From an uncultured Coriobacteriaceae bacterium (lineage in GTDB: Bacteria; Actinomycetota; Coriobacteriia; Coriobacteriales; Coriobacteriaceae), in the NCBI GenBank assembly GCA_944320725.1, contig CALUIM010000005.1:86472-150471 (forward strand): a stretch of 64,000 nt of DNA. The letters are read 5' to 3'. A program made the position numbers and the translations under genes. Numbering within the stretch: the stretch's first letter is position 1; each line of letters starts with the position of its first letter. Positions 45,012 through 54,096 of the stretch are shown here, in pieces. Under the pieces are notes generated by a model. It was not told the origin of the DNA. It worked only from the letters and a program-made list of their open reading frames with translations, and did not search any database.

Positions 45012-45608
45012 GTGCTCAAGCGAACATTCGACGAGGATCTCGACCGCGCCGTGGCGTTTCACGGCCATCTGTGCGGCGGGCAGGTCATCGGCACGCGCAT
45101 GTCGCGGCTTGCGCTCACGTATTTCCACATCGACGATCCCGATACCTACCGCGATCTCATCGCGTTTGTTGAGTGCGATCGGTGCTTGGCAGATGCGGTG
45201 ATCTCGGTTGCCAACTGTCATTTGGGTCGTCGCCGGCTCAAGTGGTACGACTACGGCATCATGTCGGCGAGCTTTTACGATATTGCGAGCGACCGTGCCA
45301 TTCGCATCTCGCAGCGCTCCGATGCGCCGCGCTGCCCGCATGGCGAGGATCTGCGTGCATTCTTTGCGCGCTTGAGCGATGATGAGCTGTTCTACGTGCA
45401 CGAGATTGAACTGCCCGATCTCGGGGAGTTCGACCTTCCCGGCAAGCCGCGCAAGACCGAGATTTGCGCTAAATGCGGTGAGCGCATCCATGACGGGCGC
45501 GGCATCGAGCGTGGCGACAAGGTGTATTGTCGCCGGTGCGCTGGCGAGCGCGTCTACTACATCGAGGGCCGTCGTCTCAATATGGACGACGTTGCCGCTG
45601 GCGTGTAG
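45012..45608 (+). CDS. FmdE-like protein with C-terminal zinc ribbon
   Basis: The 198-residue protein has an FmdE-type core with His17 and His19 and the CGGQ motif (Cys21) in FHGHLCGGQVIGTRM, plus further cysteines near 55, 58 and 69. The C-terminus adds a zinc ribbon with Cys152/155 and Cys173/176. FmdE proteins were named from formylmethanofuran dehydrogenase operons, but this organism is no methanogen; a role in molybdenum/tungsten cofactor or metal handling is possible. It begins right at the stop of the PHP gene. Confidence 0.85.
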   Translation: MLKRTFDEDLDRAVAFHGHLCGGQVIGTRMSRLALTYFHIDDPDTYRDLIAFVECDRCLADAVISVANCHLGRRRLKWYDYGIMSASFYDIASDRAIRISQRSDAPRCPHGEDLRAFFARLSDDELFYVHEIELPDLGEFDLPGKPRKTEICAKCGERIHDGRGIERGDKVYCRRCAGERVYYIEGRRLNMDDVAAGV

Positions 45609-45617
45609 GTAGGCAGG

Positions 45618-46922
45618 CTAGCGGCGCTCGAGGACGGCAACCGTCTCGACATGTTCCGTATGCGGGAACATGTCCACTGGTGTGAGCTGTACCAACCGAT
45701 AACCCGCGCGGGCAAGATGCTCGAAGTCGCGCGCTTGCGTAACGGGATTGCAGCTGATGTAGACGATGCGACGCGGCTGCATGGCGGCGGCTGCCGCAAG
45801 AAACGCGGGCGTCGATCCAGCGCGCGGGGGATCAAGCACCATCACATCGACGTGTCCCCCATGTGATGCGGCGTCGGTAAGATACGCGGTGGCATCGGCT
45901 GCTTCGAAGCGCGCGGCCCCATCGAGGTGGTTGATCTGCGCGTTGCGGCGGGCATCGGCCACGCCGGCAGGATTACGCTCGATACCAAGGAGCTGTATCG
46001 CTATGCCCTGTGCCGCCGCGGTATGCGCTGCTGCAAGGCCGATGGTGCCGCTGCCGCAGTAGGCGTCTACCACCGTGTCGCCCGCCTCGAGCGCCATGCC
46101 CTCAATAGCGAGGCGATAGAGCACCTCGGTTTGCGCCGGGTTGGTTTGATAAAACGCCGTAGGGGAGATTTCGAAGGTGCAGCCAAGCAGTTCGTCGCGC
46201 ATAGCGGGCGCGCCGGTCGCAATGCGGGTGTTCGCGCCCAGTATGGCATTGTCGGTACGCGCGTTGATATTGTGCGCAACCGATACGATGCGCGGATCGA
46301 TGTCGATGAGCGCCTGGAAAAACTCGTCCGCGTGCGGAAGATCGCGATTGCGCGTGACCACGGTGAGCATGCCCTCGTCTGAGCGCCACCCCAAGCGCAG
46401 CACCGCATAGCGCAGCAGGCCCGTGCGGGCATCCTCGTTGTAGGCGGGAATCTTGAACGGCTGTGCGATCTCGGCGACGCGCGTGAGGATGCGTCGCGCC
46501 CCTGGTGCCTCGACCGGGCAGTCGTCAACGGGCACGATGCGATGCGTCCCCTGGGCATAAAAGCCGCAGCGCACCGTCCCTTGAGGACCGGGCGCAAATG
46601 GTGTGGCCGCCTTATAGCGAAACGCGCGCGGCGCCGGCAACGCTTCGGTGCTTTGCGAGGTGCCGCCCATGCCACGCACCGGATCGATGGGCACATCCCA
46701 GCCAAATCGTTCGCATACCGGGGCGAAAAGGTCCTCCATGGCACGCTGCTTGCGTTTGAGTTGCTTTTTGTAGGGCACGCCAATCCACGCGCAGCCCCCG
46801 CACGCGTGCATGACAGGGCAGGGGCCCGCCGCAGCCTTGCGCGCGCGCCTGAGCTGCGTGTTGCTGGGATGTTGGTGACCATGCCCATGGTTTGATTGTT
46901 TGGTGCGCCGCATTTGTGTCAT
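45618..46922 (-). CDS. 23S rRNA (uracil-5-)-methyltransferase, RumA/RlmD-like
   Basis: The 434-residue enzyme has the N-terminal cysteine cluster CPVMHACGGCAW that would hold an iron-sulfur cluster, a SAM-binding region (DAYCGSGTIGLAAA), the DPPRAG motif and the catalytic cysteine in SCNPVTQ. The last segment, HTEHVETVAVLERR, is typical of TrmA/RumA. It methylates uridine in rRNA or tRNA. The ribosome site before the ATG is weak. It converges on the FmdE-like gene with a 9-base gap. Confidence 0.92.
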   Translation of the reverse strand: MTQMRRTKQSNHGHGHQHPSNTQLRRARKAAAGPCPVMHACGGCAWIGVPYKKQLKRKQRAMEDLFAPVCERFGWDVPIDPVRGMGGTSQSTEALPAPRAFRYKAATPFAPGPQGTVRCGFYAQGTHRIVPVDDCPVEAPGARRILTRVAEIAQPFKIPAYNEDARTGLLRYAVLRLGWRSDEGMLTVVTRNRDLPHADEFFQALIDIDPRIVSVAHNINARTDNAILGANTRIATGAPAMRDELLGCTFEISPTAFYQTNPAQTEVLYRLAIEGMALEAGDTVVDAYCGSGTIGLAAAHTAAAQGIAIQLLGIERNPAGVADARRNAQINHLDGAARFEAADATAYLTDAASHGGHVDVMVLDPPRAGSTPAFLAAAAAMQPRRIVYISCNPVTQARDFEHLARAGYRLVQLTPVDMFPHTEHVETVAVLERR

Positions 46923-47311
46923 AGGGGGTCCAACTTCTATAGCGTTCGAGACCTTTCAAGTATATCCATGGTGAACAGGGTGATAAAGATATGGAGAAAC
47001 CGTGGATAGCCCTCGTATCGTTGGGAAACATCGTGCAAATCACCCCCTATGAATATGGCCTCATAGAGCGGTTGATGATAGACGATAAGCTCGACGGATA
47101 GGGGCTCAAAATATATACGCCCATGACATAAAGCGAGCTTTGCCCCCTCCGCACTCCTCCCGCGAGTAAGCTTTTTTTACATGTTTTGGCGAAGAGCATG
47201 GCGCAATCTTTCATAAATATGCAGATAATGAGGGTTGTACATGTGCCTGCCCGCCGTGCTGCGAGGTGGCGGCACGGCAGCATCGAATCAGAAGTTCACA
47301 GGGGAGGCATC
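46923..47311. other. A/T-rich gene-free stretch upstream of the IS3-derived gene
   Basis: The region is visibly richer in A/T than its neighbours. It holds a T-run at 47171-47178, a 7-bp GCCGTGC/GCACGGC inverted repeat near 47250-47275, and a possible TTGGCG/CATAAA promoter with a spacer too long to be convincing. It looks like remnant or flanking sequence of an old insertion. No gene is supported. Confidence 0.4.
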
Positions 47312-47818
47312 ATGGCACATCGGGGTTTCACCGATGAAGAGCGTGCGTATCTGGAGTCGCTTCCGGCGGTTGCAGGCGTTTCGGGCGGTATGATCCGCTA
47401 CACCGATGAGTTCCGAGATTCATGCATGGAGCGCTACCTGAGCGGCGCGTCGCCAGTTCGCATCTTTCGCGAGGCAGGGCTCGACCCCGAGCTCATTGGT
47501 CATAAGCGCATCGAGCGCTGTATCGCGCGCTGGCGCCCGCGCGACATCGATGAGGGCACGGGCGGCAGGAATTGCGACCTCGCCAAGCAGAATCAGCTGT
47601 TGAAGACGAGAATCGCGGTGCTCGAGGAGCTCGTGGAGCTCGCGCACGCGCGGAGCAACCGCGTGGTCAGCAAGTCGAAGCGTTTCGCCCTCATCGAGCG
47701 CATGCGCGACGAGCAGCCGGAGTTTTCGATTTCAGAGGCGTGCCATGCGCTGGGTGTCTCGGTTGCCGGCTACTACCACTGGCGCTCTACGCAGGCAAAA
47801 CGAGCACGGGAAGCGTAA
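47312..47818 (+). CDS. IS3-derived HTH protein without catalytic core
   Basis: The 168-residue protein has a helix-turn-helix similar to IS3 OrfA (YTDEFRDSCMERYLSGASPV) and a coiled leucine/glutamate segment. It ends in SVAGYYHW, which resembles the start of IS3 OrfB. The DDE integrase core is absent and the frame closes cleanly. No flanking IS ends are visible. It is either a decayed insertion sequence or a domesticated DNA-binding protein; related copies are common in Coriobacteriia. The ATG at 47312 follows GGGGAGG, arguing that it is still translated. Confidence 0.7.
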   Translation: MAHRGFTDEERAYLESLPAVAGVSGGMIRYTDEFRDSCMERYLSGASPVRIFREAGLDPELIGHKRIERCIARWRPRDIDEGTGGRNCDLAKQNQLLKTRIAVLEELVELAHARSNRVVSKSKRFALIERMRDEQPEFSISEACHALGVSVAGYYHWRSTQAKRAREA

Positions 47819-47906
47819 GGGGCTTTTGCCGGCTTTCCGCATGTCGATTTGGGTACCATGTGTGAAGGCGTATCGCCCGCACATATAGCAAGCAAAGAGG
47901 TACCCT

Positions 47907-50564
47907 GTGCTCGAGCTCAAAGGCATCACCAAAGACTATCCTTCGGGCGACTCGGTCGTCCATGCCCTCAAGGGCATTTCCGTCACGTTTCGCAACCAGG
48001 AGTTTGTGAGCATCCTGGGCCAATCGGGCTGCGGCAAGACCACGCTGCTCAACATCATCGGCGGTCTCGATCAATACACCCGCGGCGACCTTGTTATCAA
48101 CGGTCGTTCCACGAAAAGCTACCTCGATCGCGATTGGGATACCTACCGCAATCACTCGGTAGGCTTCGTATTCCAGAGCTATAACCTCATTCCGCACCAA
48201 ACGGTTATCGCCAATGTCGAGATGGCGCTGGTGCTTTCGGGTACGCCTAAGGCCGAGCGTCGTCGCCGCGCCGAGGAGGCGCTCAAGCGCGTTGGTTTGG
48301 GCGAGCACCTGAAAAAGAAGCCCAATCAGCTCTCCGGTGGCCAGATGCAGCGTGTGGCCATTGCGCGCGCCATCGTGAACGATCCCGAGATCATCTTGGC
48401 AGACGAGCCCACAGGAGCGCTCGACACCGAGACCTCCGTCGAGGTCATGGAGATCTTAAAAGAACTCTCGCGCGATCGCCTCGTGGTGATGGTGACGCAC
48501 AACCCGCAGCTCGCCGAGGAGTATTCCGATCGCATCGTGCGCATCTCGGACGGTCTCATCACCAGCGATACGCGACCGGTCGAACAGGACCGCGAGGCGC
48601 TCACGTCTGAGCAGATTCAAGCGCATGCGGTTGCCGATGCGCGCAAGGGCAAGCGGTCGATGAGCTTTGTCTCAGCGCTATCACTTTCATTCAATAATCT
48701 CATGACCAAAAAAGGGCGCACGTTCCTCACGGCGTTCGCCGGCTCGATTGGCATTATCGGCATCGCGCTCATCCTGTCGCTTTCCGACGGCACGCAAAAC
48801 TACATTGCCGAAACCGAGCAATCCACCATGGGCAGCTACCCGCTTACCATCAACGAGACGAGCGTCGACATGGCGAGCATGATGACCTCGATGATGGGTT
48901 CGGCGGCAGATACCGCAGCCGAGGCGGTAGCAGACGGGACCGTTGCCTCCAAGGACTTGGTGAGCGACATGGTGACGGGTGTGTCGGACGGCGCCAACGA
49001 GAACGATATGCCCGCCATCAAAGCATGGCTCGACAGCAATCCCGACCATATCGACGAGATCACCACGGCGATCGAGTACACCTACAGCGTGCCCATCAAT
49101 GTGTATGCCAGCGACACCTCGAAAGGCCCCGTGCAGGTGAACCCGCAGACCGTGATGGAGGCGCTGGGCATTTCGATGGGCGAGACACAAACCGAGATGC
49201 TCTCGTCCATGGGGTCAAGCTATGACGTCTTTACCGAGCTGCTGCCTGCGCGCGACACGTGGGAACGCGACTACGACGTGGTGGCTGGGCGCATGCCCGA
49301 GCGCTGGGACGAGGTGGTGATCTATGTCGACGAGCATGATCGCATCTCCGATTACACGCTCTACGCGCTGGGCTTGCTCGACCAGCGTGATCTGCGCGGC
49401 ATGATGGCCGACGTGATTGCGGGTCGTACCGTCGAGAAGGCCGAGGGCGTCTCGTATACCTACGATGAGCTCATGGGGCTCACCTTCAAGCTCGTACCTG
49501 AGGCGGCGAAATACGCCGAGCAGGACGACGGCACCTGGGCGGATATGAGCGACGACGATGCCTATCTGAGCGATGTAATCGATCAGGCCGAGGAGCTCCA
49601 TGTGGTGGGCATCGTGCGTCCCAGCGAGGAGAACGATGTGACGAACTGGGGCTCGGTGCTCTATACGCCCGAGCTCGTGGAGCATGTCATCGAATTGGGC
49701 GATGCGAGCGCGGCGGTCGAGGCGCAGGAGGCAGACCCCACTACCGACATCTTCACGGGCCTGCCGTTCGAGGAAAGTGCCACTGGCCTCACCATGGATG
49801 CCATCGAGCTCATGATCGAGCAGCTTGGGGGAGACCAGGCGGCGCAGCTTCAGGGCTATATTGACGAGCTGCGCGCTGAGGGGCTTTCGGATGACGAGAT
49901 TGCCGAGGCGTTCTCGGCGCAGATGGCGAGTCAGACCGATAACGCCACCTACGAGGGGAATTTGGAGTTGCTGGGCAAGGGGGATCTCGACAGCCCCTCG
50001 TCGATCAGCATCTACCCGATTGATTTTGAGGCCAAAGCGCAGATCGACGAGCTCATCGACGCGTACAACGAGGATATTCGCGCCGATGGATCGGGCACCG
50101 AGATCCAGTACACCGACATCGTCGGCACGCTTATGTCGAGCGTTACCGACATCGTGAACTCCCTCACCTATATCCTGATTGCCTTCGTGGCCATCTCGCT
50201 CGTGGTGAGCTCGATCATGATCGGCATCATCACCTATATTTCGGTGCTCGAGCGCACCAAGGAGATTGGCATCCTACGCGCTATCGGTGCGAGCAAGCGC
50301 GACGTGAGCCGCATCTTTACCGCCGAGACCTTTATCATCGGGCTTGTTTCTGGTGTGCTCGGCATCGCGCTCACGGTGGCGTTGGATATCCCCGTGAACA
50401 TGATCATCTACCAGGTGGCAGGCGTAGAGAACCTCGCCGCCGTGCCGGTGGGCGCGGGTATCACGCTCGTGGTGATTTCGGTGGTGCTCTCGCTTGTTGC
50501 AGGTCTCGCGCCCAGTCGCATGGCGGCCAAGAAGGATCCCGTCACCGCGCTGCGTACCGAATAA
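47907..50564 (+). CDS. MacB-like ABC transporter, fused ATPase and permease
   Basis: The 885-residue protein joins an ATPase (Walker A GQSGCGKT at 38-45, LSGGQ near 147, Walker B LADEPTGALD) to a permease. One helix (about 270-293) is followed by a large extracellular domain of about 450 residues. Three more helices (about 748-782, 808-835 and 848-870) form the FtsX-like end. Such proteins usually export peptides or toxins, or act on lipoproteins, by mechanotransmission. The fusion and domain size are unusual for the family. The GTG start has an AAAGAGG site. Confidence 0.9.
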   Translation: MLELKGITKDYPSGDSVVHALKGISVTFRNQEFVSILGQSGCGKTTLLNIIGGLDQYTRGDLVINGRSTKSYLDRDWDTYRNHSVGFVFQSYNLIPHQTVIANVEMALVLSGTPKAERRRRAEEALKRVGLGEHLKKKPNQLSGGQMQRVAIARAIVNDPEIILADEPTGALDTETSVEVMEILKELSRDRLVVMVTHNPQLAEEYSDRIVRISDGLITSDTRPVEQDREALTSEQIQAHAVADARKGKRSMSFVSALSLSFNNLMTKKGRTFLTAFAGSIGIIGIALILSLSDGTQNYIAETEQSTMGSYPLTINETSVDMASMMTSMMGSAADTAAEAVADGTVASKDLVSDMVTGVSDGANENDMPAIKAWLDSNPDHIDEITTAIEYTYSVPINVYASDTSKGPVQVNPQTVMEALGISMGETQTEMLSSMGSSYDVFTELLPARDTWERDYDVVAGRMPERWDEVVIYVDEHDRISDYTLYALGLLDQRDLRGMMADVIAGRTVEKAEGVSYTYDELMGLTFKLVPEAAKYAEQDDGTWADMSDDDAYLSDVIDQAEELHVVGIVRPSEENDVTNWGSVLYTPELVEHVIELGDASAAVEAQEADPTTDIFTGLPFEESATGLTMDAIELMIEQLGGDQAAQLQGYIDELRAEGLSDDEIAEAFSAQMASQTDNATYEGNLELLGKGDLDSPSSISIYPIDFEAKAQIDELIDAYNEDIRADGSGTEIQYTDIVGTLMSSVTDIVNSLTYILIAFVAISLVVSSIMIGIITYISVLERTKEIGILRAIGASKRDVSRIFTAETFIIGLVSGVLGIALTVALDIPVNMIIYQVAGVENLAAVPVGAGITLVVISVVLSLVAGLAPSRMAAKKDPVTALRTE

Positions 50565-50968
50565 CGCAGTCGCTTCATCATGGTTTGAGCACGACACCTC
50601 GTTTCGCGGGGTGCCGTGTGCGTTCGTGCGCCCTTTACCGCAGCAGCGTGCTCATTGGGCGAAAGGATGCGCATGCGCCCCGCGCGTTGGGGTAGGCTCA
50701 CCACATAGGACAAGGACCGCGCCAGCGCGTCCGGTGTCTCGCACGTTTGATGTGTCGTCAGCCGGTGGCGATATACCACCGTACTCGCGTAGCGTCGGAC
50801 AGCCCGCGACTCGGCATCAGCGAGCTGTCCGACTGCCCATGTTGCCCTGTGCATGCAGCGGCAACGCACATGTTGCCGATACCATCAAAGTTGCTGCGCC
50901 TGCGCCCGGTGCGTCCAAACGATCTCCGTTGCTGCCCTTGTGGGCGCGCGGGCGTAAAGGAGGCAGCT
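50565..50968. other. Leader with several hairpins upstream of the EF-G-like gene
   Basis: No gene is seen in these 404 bases. An imperfect CACGACACC/GGTGCCGTG hairpin near 50590-50620 could end the ABC transcript. Three clear stems follow: CGGTGG/CCACCG (50763-50781), GTCGGACAGC/GCTGTCCGAC (50794-50833, 20-base loop) and CGGCAAC/GTTGCCG (50860-50879). The series of stems before a translation-factor gene could be a regulatory leader. Confidence 0.4.
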
Positions 50969-53038
50969 ATGGGTGCTCCCAAAACCTGCAATGTGAGGAA
51001 CGTCGTCTTGGTTGGCCAGGGAGGAGTAGGAAAGACCTCCCTGGCAGAAGCGATGTTGCATCTTTCAGGCAAGACCACCCGCTTAGGTGGTCACGCGGGC
51101 ACGAAGCCCACACTCGACTACGACACCGAAGAAGTGAAGCGCGGTGTCTCCATCTCGACCTCCATTGCCCCCATCGATTGGAAGGGCTATCGCATCAACG
51201 TGCTCGATGCACCGTGCTATCCCGACTTTATTGGCGATGCCTATGCGGCCATGAGCGTGTGCGAGACGGCGCTCTTTGTGGTCGATGCCGCCGAGGGTCC
51301 TCAGCCCACAACCGTGAAGCTCTGGTATGCCGCCGAGGATCTGCGTCTGGCGCGCGCCGTCTTCATCAACCGTTTTGACAAAGAAAACGCCGACTACGAC
51401 GGCACCATGGCGACGCTGCGCGAGCGCTTTGGCATGCGTCTGGGCGCCGTGACCCTGCCGTGGGGCACCGGCGACGACTTCGAGGGCGTTATCGACATCG
51501 TGCGCATGAAGGCCCGCCACTGCGAGGGCACGACGCAAACCGAGTTCGACATCCCCGAGGAGTATCGCGCGGCGGCCGATGAGGCACGCGAGACCCTGTG
51601 TGAGCTCGTAGCCGAGGCCGACGACGATCTCATGGAGAAGTACCTCGAGGGCGAGGCGCTCACGCAGGAAGAGATTGAGAGCCTGCTGGGCAAGGCCATC
51701 GCCCAGCGTCTGTTCGTGCCGGTTTTCGCCGGATCGTGCAACAAGGAGCTTGGCGTCCATTCCGTCATGGACGACATCGTTACCTACTTCCCCAGCCCCA
51801 CCGATTACGGCGAGATGCCGCTGGTCGATGGCGACGAGCTGAAGATCTCCTCCGAGGACGAGCGTCCCGTCGCCTTCGTATTCAAGACACTCAACGATCC
51901 TTCACAGGGTCGCATCTCCTTCCTCAAGGTGCTCACCGGCACGCTTACACCCGGCATCGAGCTCGTTAATGCGCGCACGCGTAAGGGCGAGCGCCTGGCG
52001 CATCTCTATGTGATGTGCGGCCGCGAGATGAACGAAGTGGGCAAGGCCGAGGCGGGCGATATCATCGCCACCACCAAGATCGCCGCCGAGACGGGCGACA
52101 CCCTCTCTGTCTCCGGCAAGGTCGAAGCCGCTGCCTTCCAGTTCCCCAACAGCCAGTACCGCATCGCCATCGAGGCCGAGAATCGCGGCGACGAGGAGAA
52201 GCTCTACACCTTCGTCGAGCGTGCATGCGACGCCGATCCCACCATGAAGATCGAGCGCGACGAGGAGACCGGTCAGACCATCATCTCCGCCGTTGGCGAG
52301 GCTCAGGTATCCGTGCTGCTCAATCGCTTGGAGGAGCGCACGAAGGTCACCGCGAAGAGCGTGCCCATCAAGATTCCGTATCGCGAGACCATCCGTCGCG
52401 TGGCAAGCGCCCAGGGTCGCCACAAGAAGCAGACCGGTGGCGCCGGTCAGTTTGGCGACTGCTACCTGCGCGTCGAGCCGCTCACCGACGGCGGCGACTA
52501 CGAGTTTGTGGATGAGGTCGTAGGCGGCCATATTCCGCGTTCGCTCATCCCTGCGGTCGACAAGGGCGTCCAGGAGACCATGAAGGGCGGCGTTATCGCC
52601 GGCTTCCCGCTCACCGGCATTCGCGTTGCGTGCTACGACGGTTCGTATCATCCGGTCGACTCCAACGAGATGGCGTTCCGCGCCGCTGCGCGCATTGGCC
52701 TGCAGAAGGCGTGCGCCGAGGCCAACCCCGTGGTGCTTGAGCCCATGGAGAACATCACCGTCACGATTCCCGAGAGCTACGCGGGCGCGGTGATGGGCGA
52801 CGTGAGCGCTTCGCGCGGTCGCGTGACCGGCATGAGCACCAACGATCGCGGCGAGACGGTGGTCACCGCCACTGTGCCCTATGCCGAGCTGACCGATTAC
52901 GCCACGCGTCTGCGCTCGCTTTCGCGCGGTACCGGCGACTTCACGATGGAGCCCGCCGGCTACGAGCAGGTTCCGCATGACGTGCAGGAGCGCTTGGTGA
53001 AGGAGTATCAGGAGGCGCGCGCCGCCGGCAACAAGTAA
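50969..53038 (+). CDS. Elongation factor G-like GTPase (EF-G2 type)
   Basis: The 689-residue protein has the full EF-G domain order: G domain, domains II-V. Its P-loop is GQGGVGKTS. The switch region is altered: the DxPGH motif reads DAPCYPDF (Cys83, Tyr84), and NKxD reads NRFD (134-137). The histidine that triggers GTP hydrolysis is thus a tyrosine, as in EF-G2 paralogs of unknown role. It is not the main translocase. The ATG at 50969 follows GGAGG. Long hairpin-rich leader upstream. Confidence 0.92.
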   Translation: MGAPKTCNVRNVVLVGQGGVGKTSLAEAMLHLSGKTTRLGGHAGTKPTLDYDTEEVKRGVSISTSIAPIDWKGYRINVLDAPCYPDFIGDAYAAMSVCETALFVVDAAEGPQPTTVKLWYAAEDLRLARAVFINRFDKENADYDGTMATLRERFGMRLGAVTLPWGTGDDFEGVIDIVRMKARHCEGTTQTEFDIPEEYRAAADEARETLCELVAEADDDLMEKYLEGEALTQEEIESLLGKAIAQRLFVPVFAGSCNKELGVHSVMDDIVTYFPSPTDYGEMPLVDGDELKISSEDERPVAFVFKTLNDPSQGRISFLKVLTGTLTPGIELVNARTRKGERLAHLYVMCGREMNEVGKAEAGDIIATTKIAAETGDTLSVSGKVEAAAFQFPNSQYRIAIEAENRGDEEKLYTFVERACDADPTMKIERDEETGQTIISAVGEAQVSVLLNRLEERTKVTAKSVPIKIPYRETIRRVASAQGRHKKQTGGAGQFGDCYLRVEPLTDGGDYEFVDEVVGGHIPRSLIPAVDKGVQETMKGGVIAGFPLTGIRVACYDGSYHPVDSNEMAFRAAARIGLQKACAEANPVVLEPMENITVTIPESYAGAVMGDVSASRGRVTGMSTNDRGETVVTATVPYAELTDYATRLRSLSRGTGDFTMEPAGYEQVPHDVQERLVKEYQEARAAGNK

Positions 53039-53064
53039 CGCCGACAGCTCGTTTCGAGCTCAGC

Positions 53065-53967
53065 TCATTGCGATGAGGCGGGCGGTCCCTTGGGGTCGCC
53101 CGCCTTGTTCATGGCGCCCCGCTGATAGTGTGTGATGAACGGAGACACGGGGTAATGCGCGATACGCTCCAGTGCTTGGCGAATGTCATCGCGAAGGAGC
53201 ATATCGGGATGAGCGGAGCCTGTCGCGGCGAGCTGGACAAGATCCTCGGGGGCCGCGGCGAGCGCCACGGCCCCCGAAACGAGCTGGGCGCGCACCTGCC
53301 GGGCGCCGAGTTCGTACAGATATGCCTCGCACGCTCGTACCGTTGCAAGCTTTTCGGGCGTGAGCACCTCGCCAGACGGGACGCGGGTTGCGAGACACGC
53401 CCCCGCCGGGAGGTTCCACAGGTCATATCCCCAAGCGCGCAAGACTAAGCGCTCCTCATCTTTGTGCCAACCGGTTTCCATGAGAGGGGAGCGAACGCCC
53501 AACTCCCTCAAGGCGCGCATGCCAGGACGATCGGTGGCAACGGCGTCATCGGCATTGCTGCCGTCAACCACGGTGCTGCAGCCGTATTCACGTGCCACCT
53601 CGATGATGCGGGCAAATCCTGCACGCTTGCACCAATAACAGCGATCGGAATCGTTGCGTGTGATGGCGGGGTTGGCGAGGGGATCGAAGACTATCTCGCA
53701 CGGCGGCAGGCGAGCAAGTTCTCCGCTGGAACGCAGCGCTGTGACCGATGCGCCTTCCTGTACGGTCGCAAACGGCGTTGCAAGGCGCACGAGCAACGTG
53801 CGCTCGGGGATAGCACGCAGACAGGCGGCCGCCAGCAACGTGCTATCGACCCCGCCCGAGAACCCAACAGCGACCCCTGCGTGCGCCTTGAGCCATGAGT
53901 AGAGGCGCTCAAGCTTGTGCACCAGGGGCGCATCCAGCGCATTTGTGGTATCGGAGTCGATATTCAT
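53065..53967 (-). CDS. larE: LarE-like ATP-dependent sacrificial sulfur transferase
   Basis: The 300-residue protein has the PP-loop SGGVDST (37-43), which adenylates its substrate. Cys191 in PAGACLATR aligns with the cysteine that LarE gives up as sulfur donor for the nickel-pincer cofactor of lactate racemase. Further cysteines (Cys110, Cys113) form a CYWC pair. No larA, larB or larC is adjacent, so the cofactor genes must be elsewhere or the protein has another thiolation role. The ATG at 53967 has GAAGGGG upstream. It converges on the EF-G-like gene. Confidence 0.88.
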   Translation of the reverse strand: MNIDSDTTNALDAPLVHKLERLYSWLKAHAGVAVGFSGGVDSTLLAAACLRAIPERTLLVRLATPFATVQEGASVTALRSSGELARLPPCEIVFDPLANPAITRNDSDRCYWCKRAGFARIIEVAREYGCSTVVDGSNADDAVATDRPGMRALRELGVRSPLMETGWHKDEERLVLRAWGYDLWNLPAGACLATRVPSGEVLTPEKLATVRACEAYLYELGARQVRAQLVSGAVALAAAPEDLVQLAATGSAHPDMLLRDDIRQALERIAHYPVSPFITHYQRGAMNKAGDPKGPPASSQ

Positions 53968-54096
53968 GCAAAGGGCCCCTTCGTTGCAGCTCGTGCGCAC
54001 GTGTTCTGGCACAATGCTACAAGGCTAAAACCGTATGCACAACGGGTGCGCGGAGGGCCGAAGGTGTGTACCATGCGCGAAACAGGGGAGCGTGCA

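Noticed and set aside
46991..47101. 36-codon open frame from an ATG in the gap before the IS3-derived gene
   Set aside because: There is no good ribosome site, no recognisable motif and no coupling to a neighbour, so chance occurrence is likely.
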